DNA from: Lysinibacillus sphaericus
GTDB taxonomy: Bacteria > Bacillota > Bacilli > Bacillales_A > Planococcaceae
Length of the DNA: 64,000 nucleotides
Assembly (NCBI RefSeq): GCF_002982115.1
Contig: NZ_CP019980.1
Coordinates: 3,170,001 to 3,234,000 of the forward strand
Direction of reading: 5' to 3'
Under the pieces are notes generated by a model. It did not search any database. It worked only from the letters and a program-made list of their open reading frames with translations, and had not been told where the DNA came from. The first letter of the stretch is position 1; every line of letters starts with the position of its first letter. The translations under genes and the position numbers were made by a program. Shown here one piece after another: positions 9,517 through 17,640 of the stretch.

Positions 9517-9546
9517 AAAAAACCCTGTAATAAAACAGGGCTTTTA
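9517..9546 (-). terminator. Terminator of the DUF3955-like gene
   Basis: Arms CCCTGT and ACAGGG, extended by A/T pairs, are followed by six T on the minus strand, just after the small membrane-protein gene. Confidence 0.75.
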
Positions 9547-9558
9547 ATGAATTCATAA

Positions 9559-9771
9559 TCAAACATGTCTTGTTTTTTGGATTAACGACAACAATACTAC
9601 CCCTACTACACAAATGCAGCCAATAAATAACAACAAAAACCCTATTGGAATTAAAAAGAACGGTTCCTCTAATGTACCATCAGGTGCAACACTACTCCCC
9701 TTTATCATAAAGATTAAAAAGCTGATGACTCCTAAAACAATTGGTGTTGAAGCTAACACATATTTCTTCAT
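9559..9771 (-). CDS. Small two-span membrane protein, DUF3955-like
   Basis: This 70-residue protein has two hydrophobic segments (about 5-23 and 38-63) joined by a short loop containing GSSVAPDGTLEEPFFLIPIG. The loop and its ending match the DUF3955 family of small Firmicutes membrane proteins as I remember it. A GGAGGG ribosome binding site lies eight bases upstream and a clean terminator follows, so it is probably a monocistronic real gene. Function is unknown. Confidence 0.7.
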   Translation of the reverse strand: MKKYVLASTPIVLGVISFLIFMIKGSSVAPDGTLEEPFFLIPIGFLLLFIGCICVVGVVLLSLIQKTRHV

Positions 9772-9997
9772 TTCTTTGTCCCTCCATATAAATAATTTTT
9801 GATTCAGTGTTTTAATTTAGCACCAAATCCCTTGCTATCCTGTTGCTATCATAAACGAATCATTTAACCTAAGTCAATTATTTTTTATCGTAAATCGATA
9901 AATTTTTATTCTTTAATACGTTCTTTTATTTTTGACTTTTAAAATCTAATATTATAAAATAACCAAAAATCTTATATAAATATGGAAGGGTGTTTTT

Positions 9998-10447
9998 ATG
10001 AACTATGAGGATTTAATGCAGCGAGAAGGTTATTTATTTTTAGATAAGATAACAGAGCCTGGAACAAACGCTTTAAGGATTTCGATTAATAGAGCTGCTA
10101 TCAGTTCAAAAAGCGAGGATGTCAACATTCATGAATTTCAATTACATGATGCCTATCCTATTGAAATTGATAAGACATTACCACAAATCCATATCGAATT
10201 CGATTCGTATGTAGCGTACACTGTTTTTGATGAGTCATTCCACTTTGTCAATAACGAAGATGAATTTCGAGGTCATGCCATACGCATATTTACAAAATCC
10301 GCCTATTTAGATTTTGTATGTAAAACAACGATTGCACAGGAAATATATTCTTATAAAGAATTAATCCACTATCAGATTGTTTGTCTAGACCATATAGTAG
10401 ATATTGTTTCCTTCGAACAACCTAGCATTTGGACAAGCGAAAAATAG
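9998..10447 (+). CDS. Hypothetical protein, 149 residues
   Basis: I do not recognise the family. The product is soluble, acidic and probably mixed alpha/beta, without a signal peptide or membrane span. It starts at an ATG with GGAAGGGTG about six bases upstream and has its own terminator, so it is well supported as a stand-alone gene. The 226-bp stretch before it is AT-rich and presumably holds its promoter. Confidence 0.65.
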   Translation: MNYEDLMQREGYLFLDKITEPGTNALRISINRAAISSKSEDVNIHEFQLHDAYPIEIDKTLPQIHIEFDSYVAYTVFDESFHFVNNEDEFRGHAIRIFTKSAYLDFVCKTTIAQEIYSYKELIHYQIVCLDHIVDIVSFEQPSIWTSEK

Positions 10448-10452
10448 ATTTC

Positions 10453-10484
10453 AAAACAGACAATCATCATATGTCTGTTTTTTT
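10453..10484 (+). terminator. Terminator of the 149-residue gene
   Basis: The stem AAAACAGACA with TGTCTG plus T pairs is followed by a run of seven T, six bases after the stop. Confidence 0.85.
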
Positions 10485-10602
10485 ATTTTCTATTCATTTC
10501 ATTGATTTTAGAGAATTTATGAAACAGCAATTCTATTATTTGGTATAAACACGCTATCATTTGCATATTCTATTAAATAGAAAACTAAAGGAGGACACTG
10601 TA

Positions 10603-12126
10603 GTGAGTAATGCCGAAAATGATAATCTCTTAGAAAATAAAACGATTACATCTCTTTCTACATCTCTCCTAGAAAATATTAAGACCATTAAAAACTCACT
10701 AGGTAATAGCAATGATATTATTATCCGTGAATTTTTAGTTGGCAAACCGGTGGAGATACCAATCGCTATTATTTATACGGATGGTCTGGCAGATAATACC
10801 TCGATTAACGACTTTGTCTTAGAGTCTATTATTTCTAATTTTGAAGTGACATCTGAAACTACTTTGCAAGAAATTGCGATTCGATTAAAAGCTTATTGCA
10901 TAACCGTTGGCAGTATAAAAGATATTGCGGACTTTTCATCATTGTTAAATGCTATTTTAAGTGGCGAAACTATTTTATTAATAGATGGGCTTGCTATCGG
11001 TATTTCAACAAGTACTAAACGAGTCAAAGATAGGGCGATAACAGAGCCCGTTACAGAAGCTGTTATTAGGGGGCCTAGAGAATCATTCACCGAAACTTTA
11101 CGAACGAATACAGCTTTAATTCGACGGAAAATAAAAAGCCCTAATCTATGGATAAAATCAAGAGTGATAGGTGAGGTTACACAAACAGAAATCGCCGTTA
11201 TGTATATAAACGGCATAGCCAATGAAAAAATAGTGAAGGAAGTACTGCATCGATTAGATCAGATTGATATTGATGGTATTTTAGAGAGTGGTTACATTGA
11301 ACAATTAATTCAGGATACAAAGTTTACTTTATTTCCTACTATCTACAATTCCGAAAGACCAGATGTTATAGCTGGAGAATTACTAGAAGGAAAGATTGCG
11401 ATTCTAGTGGATGGTACACCTTTTGTTTTAATTGTACCTGCTTTATTCACTTCCTTTTTGCAATCAGCAGAAGATTATTATCAGAGCGCATTTGTTAGTT
11501 CGTTCATCCGTCTTATTCGATTTATAGGGATTAGTTTGGCATTAGTTGCGCCATCTCTTTATATTTCTTTAACGACCTTTCATCAAGAAATGCTACCAAC
11601 ATCGCTACTAATTAGTATTTATGCGCAGCGAGAAGGCGTTCCATTCCCTGCTTTTGTTGAAGCTTTAATAATGGAAATCGCCTTTGAAGTTTTAAGAGAA
11701 GCTGGTTTGAGGATGCCGCGAATGATTGGATCAGCCATTTCGATAGTCGGCACACTTATTATTGGACAAGCAGCCGTTGAGGCCGGCATTGTGTCCGCAG
11801 CAATGGTCATTATTGTTGCTTTAACAGCTATTTGTAGTTTTCTGTTCCCGGCATATGGTCTTTCCAATTCAATTCGTATTTTACGCTTCCCATTAATGGG
11901 CTTGGCAGCGATGTTCGGGCTGTTTGGCATATTTATTGGAATTATGCTATTAATTATTCATTTATGTAGCTTACGTTCTTTTGGCGTTCCATATATGAGC
12001 CCATTTGCCCCTTTAATACCGAAGGATCAAAAAGATGCTTTAATTGTTTTACCGCGTGGTTCTTTACTAACACGTCCGCGACTCATTAGTCAAATTAATA
12101 ATGTAAGAGGACGAAAAAATCGCTAA
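10603..12126 (+). CDS. Spore germination receptor subunit A (GerA family)
   Basis: This 507-residue protein is the A subunit of a nutrient germination receptor in the spore inner membrane. It has a large hydrophilic N-terminal domain (about 1-270), including the family stretch LLIDG and the ITEPVTEAVIRGPRE motif. A membrane domain follows with several helices, carrying VAPSLYISLTTFH and the Pro/Gly-rich segments typical of GerAA. I chose the GTG at 10603 because AAAGGAGG lies just upstream; the frame open from 10561 adds 14 residues without a site. It heads the A-C-D-B operon. Transcription by the forespore factor SigG is expected for the family, but I see only a weak promoter match. Confidence 0.93.
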   Translation: MSNAENDNLLENKTITSLSTSLLENIKTIKNSLGNSNDIIIREFLVGKPVEIPIAIIYTDGLADNTSINDFVLESIISNFEVTSETTLQEIAIRLKAYCITVGSIKDIADFSSLLNAILSGETILLIDGLAIGISTSTKRVKDRAITEPVTEAVIRGPRESFTETLRTNTALIRRKIKSPNLWIKSRVIGEVTQTEIAVMYINGIANEKIVKEVLHRLDQIDIDGILESGYIEQLIQDTKFTLFPTIYNSERPDVIAGELLEGKIAILVDGTPFVLIVPALFTSFLQSAEDYYQSAFVSSFIRLIRFIGISLALVAPSLYISLTTFHQEMLPTSLLISIYAQREGVPFPAFVEALIMEIAFEVLREAGLRMPRMIGSAISIVGTLIIGQAAVEAGIVSAAMVIIVALTAICSFLFPAYGLSNSIRILRFPLMGLAAMFGLFGIFIGIMLLIIHLCSLRSFGVPYMSPFAPLIPKDQKDALIVLPRGSLLTRPRLISQINNVRGRKNR

Positions 12127-12154
12127 TCACTATTTGGTTAAATGAGGGTACCTA

Positions 12155-13342
12155 ATGAAGAAGACCATACTAATAATTTCATTAATCTTTCTAATTTCAA
12201 TTCTTAGTGGTTGTTGGAGTAAACGTGAATTAAATGATTTGGCACTTGTTGCTGCTCTAGGTATAGACTTTGTTGATGATGAATATGCCATTTCTGTACA
12301 AGTAATTGATCCTAGTCAAATCTCTTCCAAGCAGTCGTCATCTAGACAAGCACCAGTCGTTACTTATCACGCGAAAGGAAAAACTGTCTTTGAAGCCATT
12401 CGAAAAATATTAGCCTTGTCTCCAAGAAAATTATATTTTGCGCATATACAATTAGTTGTACTTGGAGAGGACTTAGCTGTAGACGGCATACGAGATTCTA
12501 TTGATTTTCTAGCAAGAGATCAGGAGATACGAAACGATTTTACGATTATCGTTTCGCAGCAAGCAACAGCCAAAGATATTTTAAATGTCTTAACCCCAAT
12601 AGAAAAAATACCAGCAAAAAAAATGTTAAATTCGCTTACCGTTACCCAAGATGCATGGGGCTCTACTTTAGAAGTCGATGTTGAAGACTTAGTAACAAAA
12701 TTAGGAGTAGGAAATCAATATTTTGTTCTATCAGCTATTGAAATTCAAGGAGATAAAAGTTTAGGCATTGACCAAACAAACGTAGAAAGAATTGAAACAC
12801 CTGTAAAACTTAAGTTTACTGGCCTTGCCATTTTTAAAGAAGATAAATTAATCGGTTATCTCGATGAGTACGACAGTAAAAGTTTTAATTACTTAAACGA
12901 TAATATAAAATCAACTATTGAAATTATTGCATGCCCTTCTGATGGTGTGTTAACAACTGAAATTACGCAATCCAAAACAACAACAAAGGGAGCAATGAAG
13001 AACGGTTCACCTACTATCAACGTTAGTATCGACATTGTCCAAAATGTTGCAGAAGTTAAATGTGACATCAATTTAACAGAATTGACCACGATTGATTGGA
13101 TTAATCGTCAAACCGAGTTATCTATCAAAAAGAATATTGATGAATCGCTGCATGTTCTCCAAGAAAAATATAACGCAGATGTTCTCGGTTTTGGAGAAGC
13201 GATTCATCGTGCTGACCCTAAAGAATGGAAAAAAATTAAAAAAGATTGGCATACCATTTATCCTAATGTTGAAGTAAATGTCAAGGTAAACGTCAATACG
13301 CAAGGTTCAGGAACGATGCAAAATTCAAAATTAAAGGAGTAA
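12155..13342 (+). CDS. Ger(x)C-family spore germination lipoprotein
   Basis: This 395-residue protein is the C subunit of the germination receptor. Its signal peptide ends in the lipobox LSGC, so the mature protein starts at Cys20 and is membrane-anchored by lipid. The SKRELNDLALVAALGID segment right after the cysteine is the hallmark of Ger(x)C proteins. It lies 28 bp after the A subunit and 8 bp before the small third gene, so the genes form one operon. Confidence 0.94.
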   Translation: MKKTILIISLIFLISILSGCWSKRELNDLALVAALGIDFVDDEYAISVQVIDPSQISSKQSSSRQAPVVTYHAKGKTVFEAIRKILALSPRKLYFAHIQLVVLGEDLAVDGIRDSIDFLARDQEIRNDFTIIVSQQATAKDILNVLTPIEKIPAKKMLNSLTVTQDAWGSTLEVDVEDLVTKLGVGNQYFVLSAIEIQGDKSLGIDQTNVERIETPVKLKFTGLAIFKEDKLIGYLDEYDSKSFNYLNDNIKSTIEIIACPSDGVLTTEITQSKTTTKGAMKNGSPTINVSIDIVQNVAEVKCDINLTELTTIDWINRQTELSIKKNIDESLHVLQEKYNADVLGFGEAIHRADPKEWKKIKKDWHTIYPNVEVNVKVNVNTQGSGTMQNSKLKE

Positions 13343-13350
13343 AAAACACT

Positions 13351-13590
13351 ATGTTCATTGCTCTAGGCATATTAGTGATTTCACTTGCTATTGTTTTGGT
13401 CGAACGTCCTAAATTAAAAAAGGAAGGAAAAAAGCTAATTTGGACATTTTCCATTTTTTTAGTCATAGGGACATCCTTAAACATTGCTATCAGTTTGCAA
13501 ACTTTTATTCCTAGCCCACTGGACGCAATTATGTATATTTTTCATCCAATTAGTGACTTTCTAAAAGAAGCATTACTAAATAAAAAATAA
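13351..13590 (+). CDS. Small two-span germination receptor D-type subunit
   Basis: This 79-residue membrane protein has hydrophobic segments at about 2-18 and 29-47, separated by a basic loop (RPKLKKEGKK). B. subtilis and its relatives often have such a D-type gene inside ger operons (for example gerKD); these modulate receptor activity. AAAGGAG lies upstream of the ATG, and the gene sits snugly between the C and B subunit genes (8 and 16 bp gaps). The family call rests on size, topology and position. Confidence 0.75.
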   Translation: MFIALGILVISLAIVLVERPKLKKEGKKLIWTFSIFLVIGTSLNIAISLQTFIPSPLDAIMYIFHPISDFLKEALLNKK

Positions 13591-13606
13591 CAAATAAGAG
13601 GCTATT

Positions 13607-14755
13607 ATGAAAAAACAATTGATAAGCTCCCGTCAATTCACAATCATTGTTATCCTTTATACAGCTGGAACAGGAGTACTAATAATACCTGCAAGTATTG
13701 CCTTAGAAGTAAAGCAAGATGCTTGGATTGTAGCAATAATCGGCACTCTATTAAGTTTATTATTAATAAAGCTATTTATTATGTTATCAAATAAAATGGC
13801 GGATCTTTCTCTTGTAGAAGTAACAGAAAAGTTTCTAGGAAAATTTATCGGGAAAGTTGTTTCTATCGGATTTGTACTGTTAACTCTTTTTTCATCCGGT
13901 GAGTTACTATATTTCATTGGTAATTTCCTACAAACAGAGGTGATGCCTGAAACACCTCCAGTCGTATTTGCTATACTTTTTTGCTGTATTATTTTATTTG
14001 CTGCATATCAAGGGATTGAAGTATTTGCACGTACTTTAGAGATTCTATTTCCTGCCTTTTTATTGGTATTTATGATTTTCTTGTTCTTTGTTTCACCCCA
14101 AATAGAAATAAAACATGTGCAACCAGTTTTTGAAGTGTCCTTTCAACCATTTATCTATAGCATTATACATTTTATGGGGCTATTTTCTTTTCCATTAATC
14201 GTACTATTAATGATTTTTCCTTCAGTAATCAACAACCTACAATCAGGTAAAAAAGGATTTTATATAGGCACATTAATGGGAGGATTTATTATTACTTCCT
14301 TTATAGCCTTATCAATACTCGTATTAGGCGTTACCAATACCACTATCAGAACATTTCCTAGTTATACATTGGCACAAAAAATTTCTGTAGGGAAATTTTT
14401 GCAGCGCATTGAAATTATTATGGCATTTATGTGGATGGTCACAATATTTGTACGAGCGTTTATGTATTATTATGCTTCTTTAATTGGCATTAGCCAAATA
14501 CTGAAACTAAAGGATCATCGACCATTAATTTTGCCACTTGGCATGATCTCAATAGCACTCTCTCAAATTGTTCATGCAAATATTATTCATTCCGATAAAT
14601 ACAACCAACAAACATGGCCACTTGCTATCGCTGTTTTTTCTATTTTTCTACCCATCATCTTGCTATTGATAGCGATGTTCAAAAGGTCAAAAAATAAGAA
14701 AAAAATTGACCCAGCTATGAACGATGGTGAAACGCCTCCTAATGCATCATCATAA
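13607..14755 (+). CDS. Spore germination permease subunit B (GerB, APC superfamily)
   Basis: This 382-residue protein has about ten transmembrane helices and is the B subunit of the germination receptor, related to amino acid permeases. The start RQFTIIVILYTAGTGVLIIPA is typical of the family: the broken first helix with a GxG motif forms the presumed ligand site. The C-terminus ends in a basic, charged cytoplasmic tail. It is the last gene of the operon; the nutrient recognised cannot be told from sequence by eye. Confidence 0.93.
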   Translation: MKKQLISSRQFTIIVILYTAGTGVLIIPASIALEVKQDAWIVAIIGTLLSLLLIKLFIMLSNKMADLSLVEVTEKFLGKFIGKVVSIGFVLLTLFSSGELLYFIGNFLQTEVMPETPPVVFAILFCCIILFAAYQGIEVFARTLEILFPAFLLVFMIFLFFVSPQIEIKHVQPVFEVSFQPFIYSIIHFMGLFSFPLIVLLMIFPSVINNLQSGKKGFYIGTLMGGFIITSFIALSILVLGVTNTTIRTFPSYTLAQKISVGKFLQRIEIIMAFMWMVTIFVRAFMYYYASLIGISQILKLKDHRPLILPLGMISIALSQIVHANIIHSDKYNQQTWPLAIAVFSIFLPIILLLIAMFKRSKNKKKIDPAMNDGETPPNASS

Positions 14756-14795
14756 GGCTCAATTTAACACTAAGAGAAACGCAAAAAAATCAAAA

Positions 14796-14822
14796 AGCCC
14801 TTCTGTATAATACAGAAGGGCT
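14796..14822. terminator. Terminator between the ger operon and cdr
   Basis: A perfect 12-bp stem (AGCCCTTCTGTA with its complement) has a 3-nt loop. The minus strand continues with TTTTGATTTTTTT, so it best terminates the CoA-disulfide reductase gene and may also serve the ger operon. Confidence 0.8.
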
Positions 14823-14913
14823 CCATGTAATTTTAGGACCTTAAACGCTATCCAATGCATATCTCAAACAAAGTATTATTCACGAAAACTTCTATGCCTT
14901 ACTTCTACAACTA

Positions 14914-16605
14914 TTATTTAAAATTATATTGTGTAACAATTGGCTCACGGTTTAGTTGTTGATCTTTAAAATACTCATACAAGCTAATTCCTAAAAATGA
15001 GCCCGAGATATTGTAAACTTGATCATAACCATTATGCTCTAGCACCATTACCGCATTGTAACTACGTTGTGCAGAACGACAATGGACATAGACAGGTACG
15101 TCCTTTGGAATTTCATGCATACGCTCACGTAATTGACTTAATGGAATGTTTTTTGCACCCTTGATTGCACCATTTGCAAATTCATTAGGCTCACGTACAT
15201 CAATTATAACTGCGCCTGACTCGACTAATTGGCGTACTTCACTGACACGCACTTGCTTAAAACGACCTGCCATAATATTTGTTGCGACAAGAGCCGCTAA
15301 ATTGACGACATCTTTCGCGGTTGAAAACATTGGTGAATATGAAAGCTCTAGCTCTTTTAAATCTTCAATTGTCCCATTCATTGTCATCAATGTCGCAATG
15401 ACATCGATTCGTTTATCTGCATTCCCCTTACCAATCGCCTGTGCGCCAACAATTCGTCCAGTTGGTACTTCATAAATTAATTTAAAATGAAGTGGATTAC
15501 TTGTAGGCATCAGCCCAACTTTATCTGGCGCAATGATATACACGGCATCAACTGGTAACCCCATTTGCTTTGCTGTCCGCTCATTCAATCCTGTTGCAGC
15601 TGCTGCATAATCAAAAACTTGAATACTCGATGAACCTATAACACCTTTATTAGCCGAAGTTATTCCATATATATGATCCGCAGCTGCACGAGCTTGCTTT
15701 TGTGCAGGCCCAGCTAATGCTAAACGAGTCGCTTTATTCATCAAGCGATGATACACTTCTATGGCATCTCCAATAGCATAAATGCTCGGGTCATTCGTTT
15801 GATAATTTTGATTTACTTTAATGGCACCAGTTGCACCAATCTCTAGTCCTGCCTCTACTGCTAATGTTGTTTCTGGACGAACCCCAATCGCTAAAACAAC
15901 AATGTCAGCATCCATTGTTTTTCCTGAATTTAATGTAATAGAGTCTGTCGTAATTTCTGCTAAACCATCCCCTACAATCAAGTTCACACCATGATCTAAT
16001 AACTCTTTGTGTAAAATTTGAACCATATCTTCATCAAATGGTGTTAAAATTTGTGGGGCAAATTCCACTAAAGTAACACCGCGTCCAGCTAAGCGGAGGT
16101 TTTCAGCTACCTCTACACCAATAAATCCGCCACCAATAACTGCAATATTTTGAGCATCTTTTTTAACAATTGCTTGTTGTAATTGTTCAATATCTACTAC
16201 ATTTCGCACAGTGAACACATGTGGTAAATCCGTACCTTGAAGATTTGGAACAATCGGGCTAGCTCCTGGAGATAAAATTAACTCATCATATACTTCTGTT
16301 GATAGCTCTCCTGTTTGTGTACTTCTAATCGTTACTGACTTTTCATGACGATTAATGGCAATCACTTCACTATTTACACGTGCATCAATTTTATATTTTG
16401 ATTCAAAAGACTCCGGTGTCATCATTAATAAACGTTTACTATCTTCTACAACACCGCTTAAATAAAATGGTAAAGAACAATTTGAAAACGATACATGAGG
16501 CCCTTTTTCAAACATGATAATTTCAGCTTGCTCGTCTAACCGTCTAATTCTCGCCGCAGCAGAAGCGCCTCCAGCAACTCCACCAATAATAATAATCTTC
16601 TTCAT
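14914..16605 (-). CDS. cdr: CoA-disulfide reductase with C-terminal rhodanese domain
   Basis: This 563-residue flavoprotein reduces CoA disulfide and persulfides with NAD(P)H. An FAD-binding GGVAGGASAAARIRR motif lies at 8-22 and the single active-site cysteine is C43 in SFSNCSLP. The NAD-binding GGGFIGVEVAENL motif and a dimerisation domain follow, then a rhodanese domain from about 460 with active cysteine C509 in VHCRSAQRS. The fusion belongs to the CoADR-RHD group that handles persulfide sulfur. I chose the ATG at 16605 for its GGAGGGG site; the frame open to 16698 would run over the operator. A CstR-type palindrome upstream suggests induction by reactive sulfur species. Confidence 0.94.
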   Translation of the reverse strand: MKKIIIIGGVAGGASAAARIRRLDEQAEIIMFEKGPHVSFSNCSLPFYLSGVVEDSKRLLMMTPESFESKYKIDARVNSEVIAINRHEKSVTIRSTQTGELSTEVYDELILSPGASPIVPNLQGTDLPHVFTVRNVVDIEQLQQAIVKKDAQNIAVIGGGFIGVEVAENLRLAGRGVTLVEFAPQILTPFDEDMVQILHKELLDHGVNLIVGDGLAEITTDSITLNSGKTMDADIVVLAIGVRPETTLAVEAGLEIGATGAIKVNQNYQTNDPSIYAIGDAIEVYHRLMNKATRLALAGPAQKQARAAADHIYGITSANKGVIGSSSIQVFDYAAAATGLNERTAKQMGLPVDAVYIIAPDKVGLMPTSNPLHFKLIYEVPTGRIVGAQAIGKGNADKRIDVIATLMTMNGTIEDLKELELSYSPMFSTAKDVVNLAALVATNIMAGRFKQVRVSEVRQLVESGAVIIDVREPNEFANGAIKGAKNIPLSQLRERMHEIPKDVPVYVHCRSAQRSYNAVMVLEHNGYDQVYNISGSFLGISLYEYFKDQQLNREPIVTQYNFK

Positions 16606-16670
16606 CAAAATCCCCTCCAAAAAATATGTAGAATACAATACATGTAATTGATTAGCACTTTCACAATACA

Positions 16671-16694
16671 CTATATACCCACAGGGGTATATAG
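16671..16694. promoter_or_regulatory. CsoR/CstR-type operator upstream of cdr
   Basis: This is a perfect palindrome with 10-bp arms (CTATATACCC and its complement) around a 4-nt spacer, ACAG. The ATACCC/GGGTAT core matches operators of persulfide-sensing CstR repressors. It ends 66 bp before the cdr start codon, a good position to block transcription. No csoR/cstR gene is in the window. Confidence 0.7.
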
Positions 16695-16863
16695 TCAACT
16701 AAAAATTTACCAAATTAAAGGAGCATTAGAAAAACTTTCGATTTTGCTTCACAAAAGCAACATCACAAATTTCGTCATGCACGTCATATAAAGTAACAAT
16801 ATATTGCTTCTTTCCATACTTTAAAACGCTAAATTTAGCGTCTCCCACAAACAGAAATGCTCA

Positions 16864-16898
16864 AAGGGCGTAAAGCACTGGAAATGCTTCACGCCCTT
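16864..16898 (-). terminator. Terminator-like hairpin after the NHL/SLH gene
   Basis: A 14-bp stem (16864-16877 with 16885-16898, one mismatch) has a 7-nt loop. The following T-tract on the minus strand is weak (TGAGCATTTCTG), so termination efficiency is uncertain. Confidence 0.55.
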
Positions 16899-16905
16899 AA
16901 AAGAT

Positions 16906-17640
16906 TTATTGCTGCATCGCTCGATATAAAAAAGCTGCTAATTGTGCTCTTGTCACAAAAGCTTCAGGTCGGAACTTACCATTATCACCTAATGCAATTC
17001 CTACTCGTTCTAATGCCCCAATATACCCCGCACTCCAATGACTACTATCTACATCTGTAAATGAACTTGTAGTTTGTGGTTGGAGTTGTAATGTATTCGC
17101 TAATATTTTCGCCAATTGGGCACGTGTAAGATGGTCAGTTGGATGAAAGGCTCCATCAATCCCGTCTATAATACCCGCCTGCTGTAAGATCGTAATCTCA
17201 TGATAATACGGATGATGTGGTGCTACATCTAAGAAAGCTATTGATAGACGACTCGCCTCAAATGTAAATGCACGTGTCAAGAGGACCGCTACGTGCTGGC
17301 GACTTATCGTCTCATTTGGACGGAAAGTACCATCCTTATAGCCTGTAATGACCCCTTGCGTCGCCAATGCCTCAATTATTTCCTGTGCCCAATGGTTTTC
17401 AATATCTTGGAAAGTCACGATTGGTAGCAATGGCTGTGGTGTTTTGGGTGGCTGTGAATCTTTTGACGATTCTGCTTCTTCCTCTGGTAAGGCTGTCCAT
17501 TTCGCATAGAGCGTTAAACTTTCTTTCACCAGCGTCCCTTTATCCCACGGTTTCGTTAATTCCTTATCTTGATACCAACCAGCAAAACGGAAATCTTCTC
17601 TTGTCGGTATAGGTAAATTACTTAGTTTAGTGTTATAAAT
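16906..17640. repeat. Near-identical 3' block shared with the neighbouring SLH gene (copy 1)
   Basis: The end of this gene, from the InlB-type repeat through the three SLH domains, matches 20641-21360 almost base for base, with scattered substitutions and a small indel near the ESSKDSQ linker. Confidence 0.85.

Noticed and set aside
16606..16698. N-terminal extension of CoA-disulfide reductase
   Set aside because: It would translate through the operator palindrome and lacks a ribosome binding site; MKKIIIIGG at 16605 has GGAGGGG.
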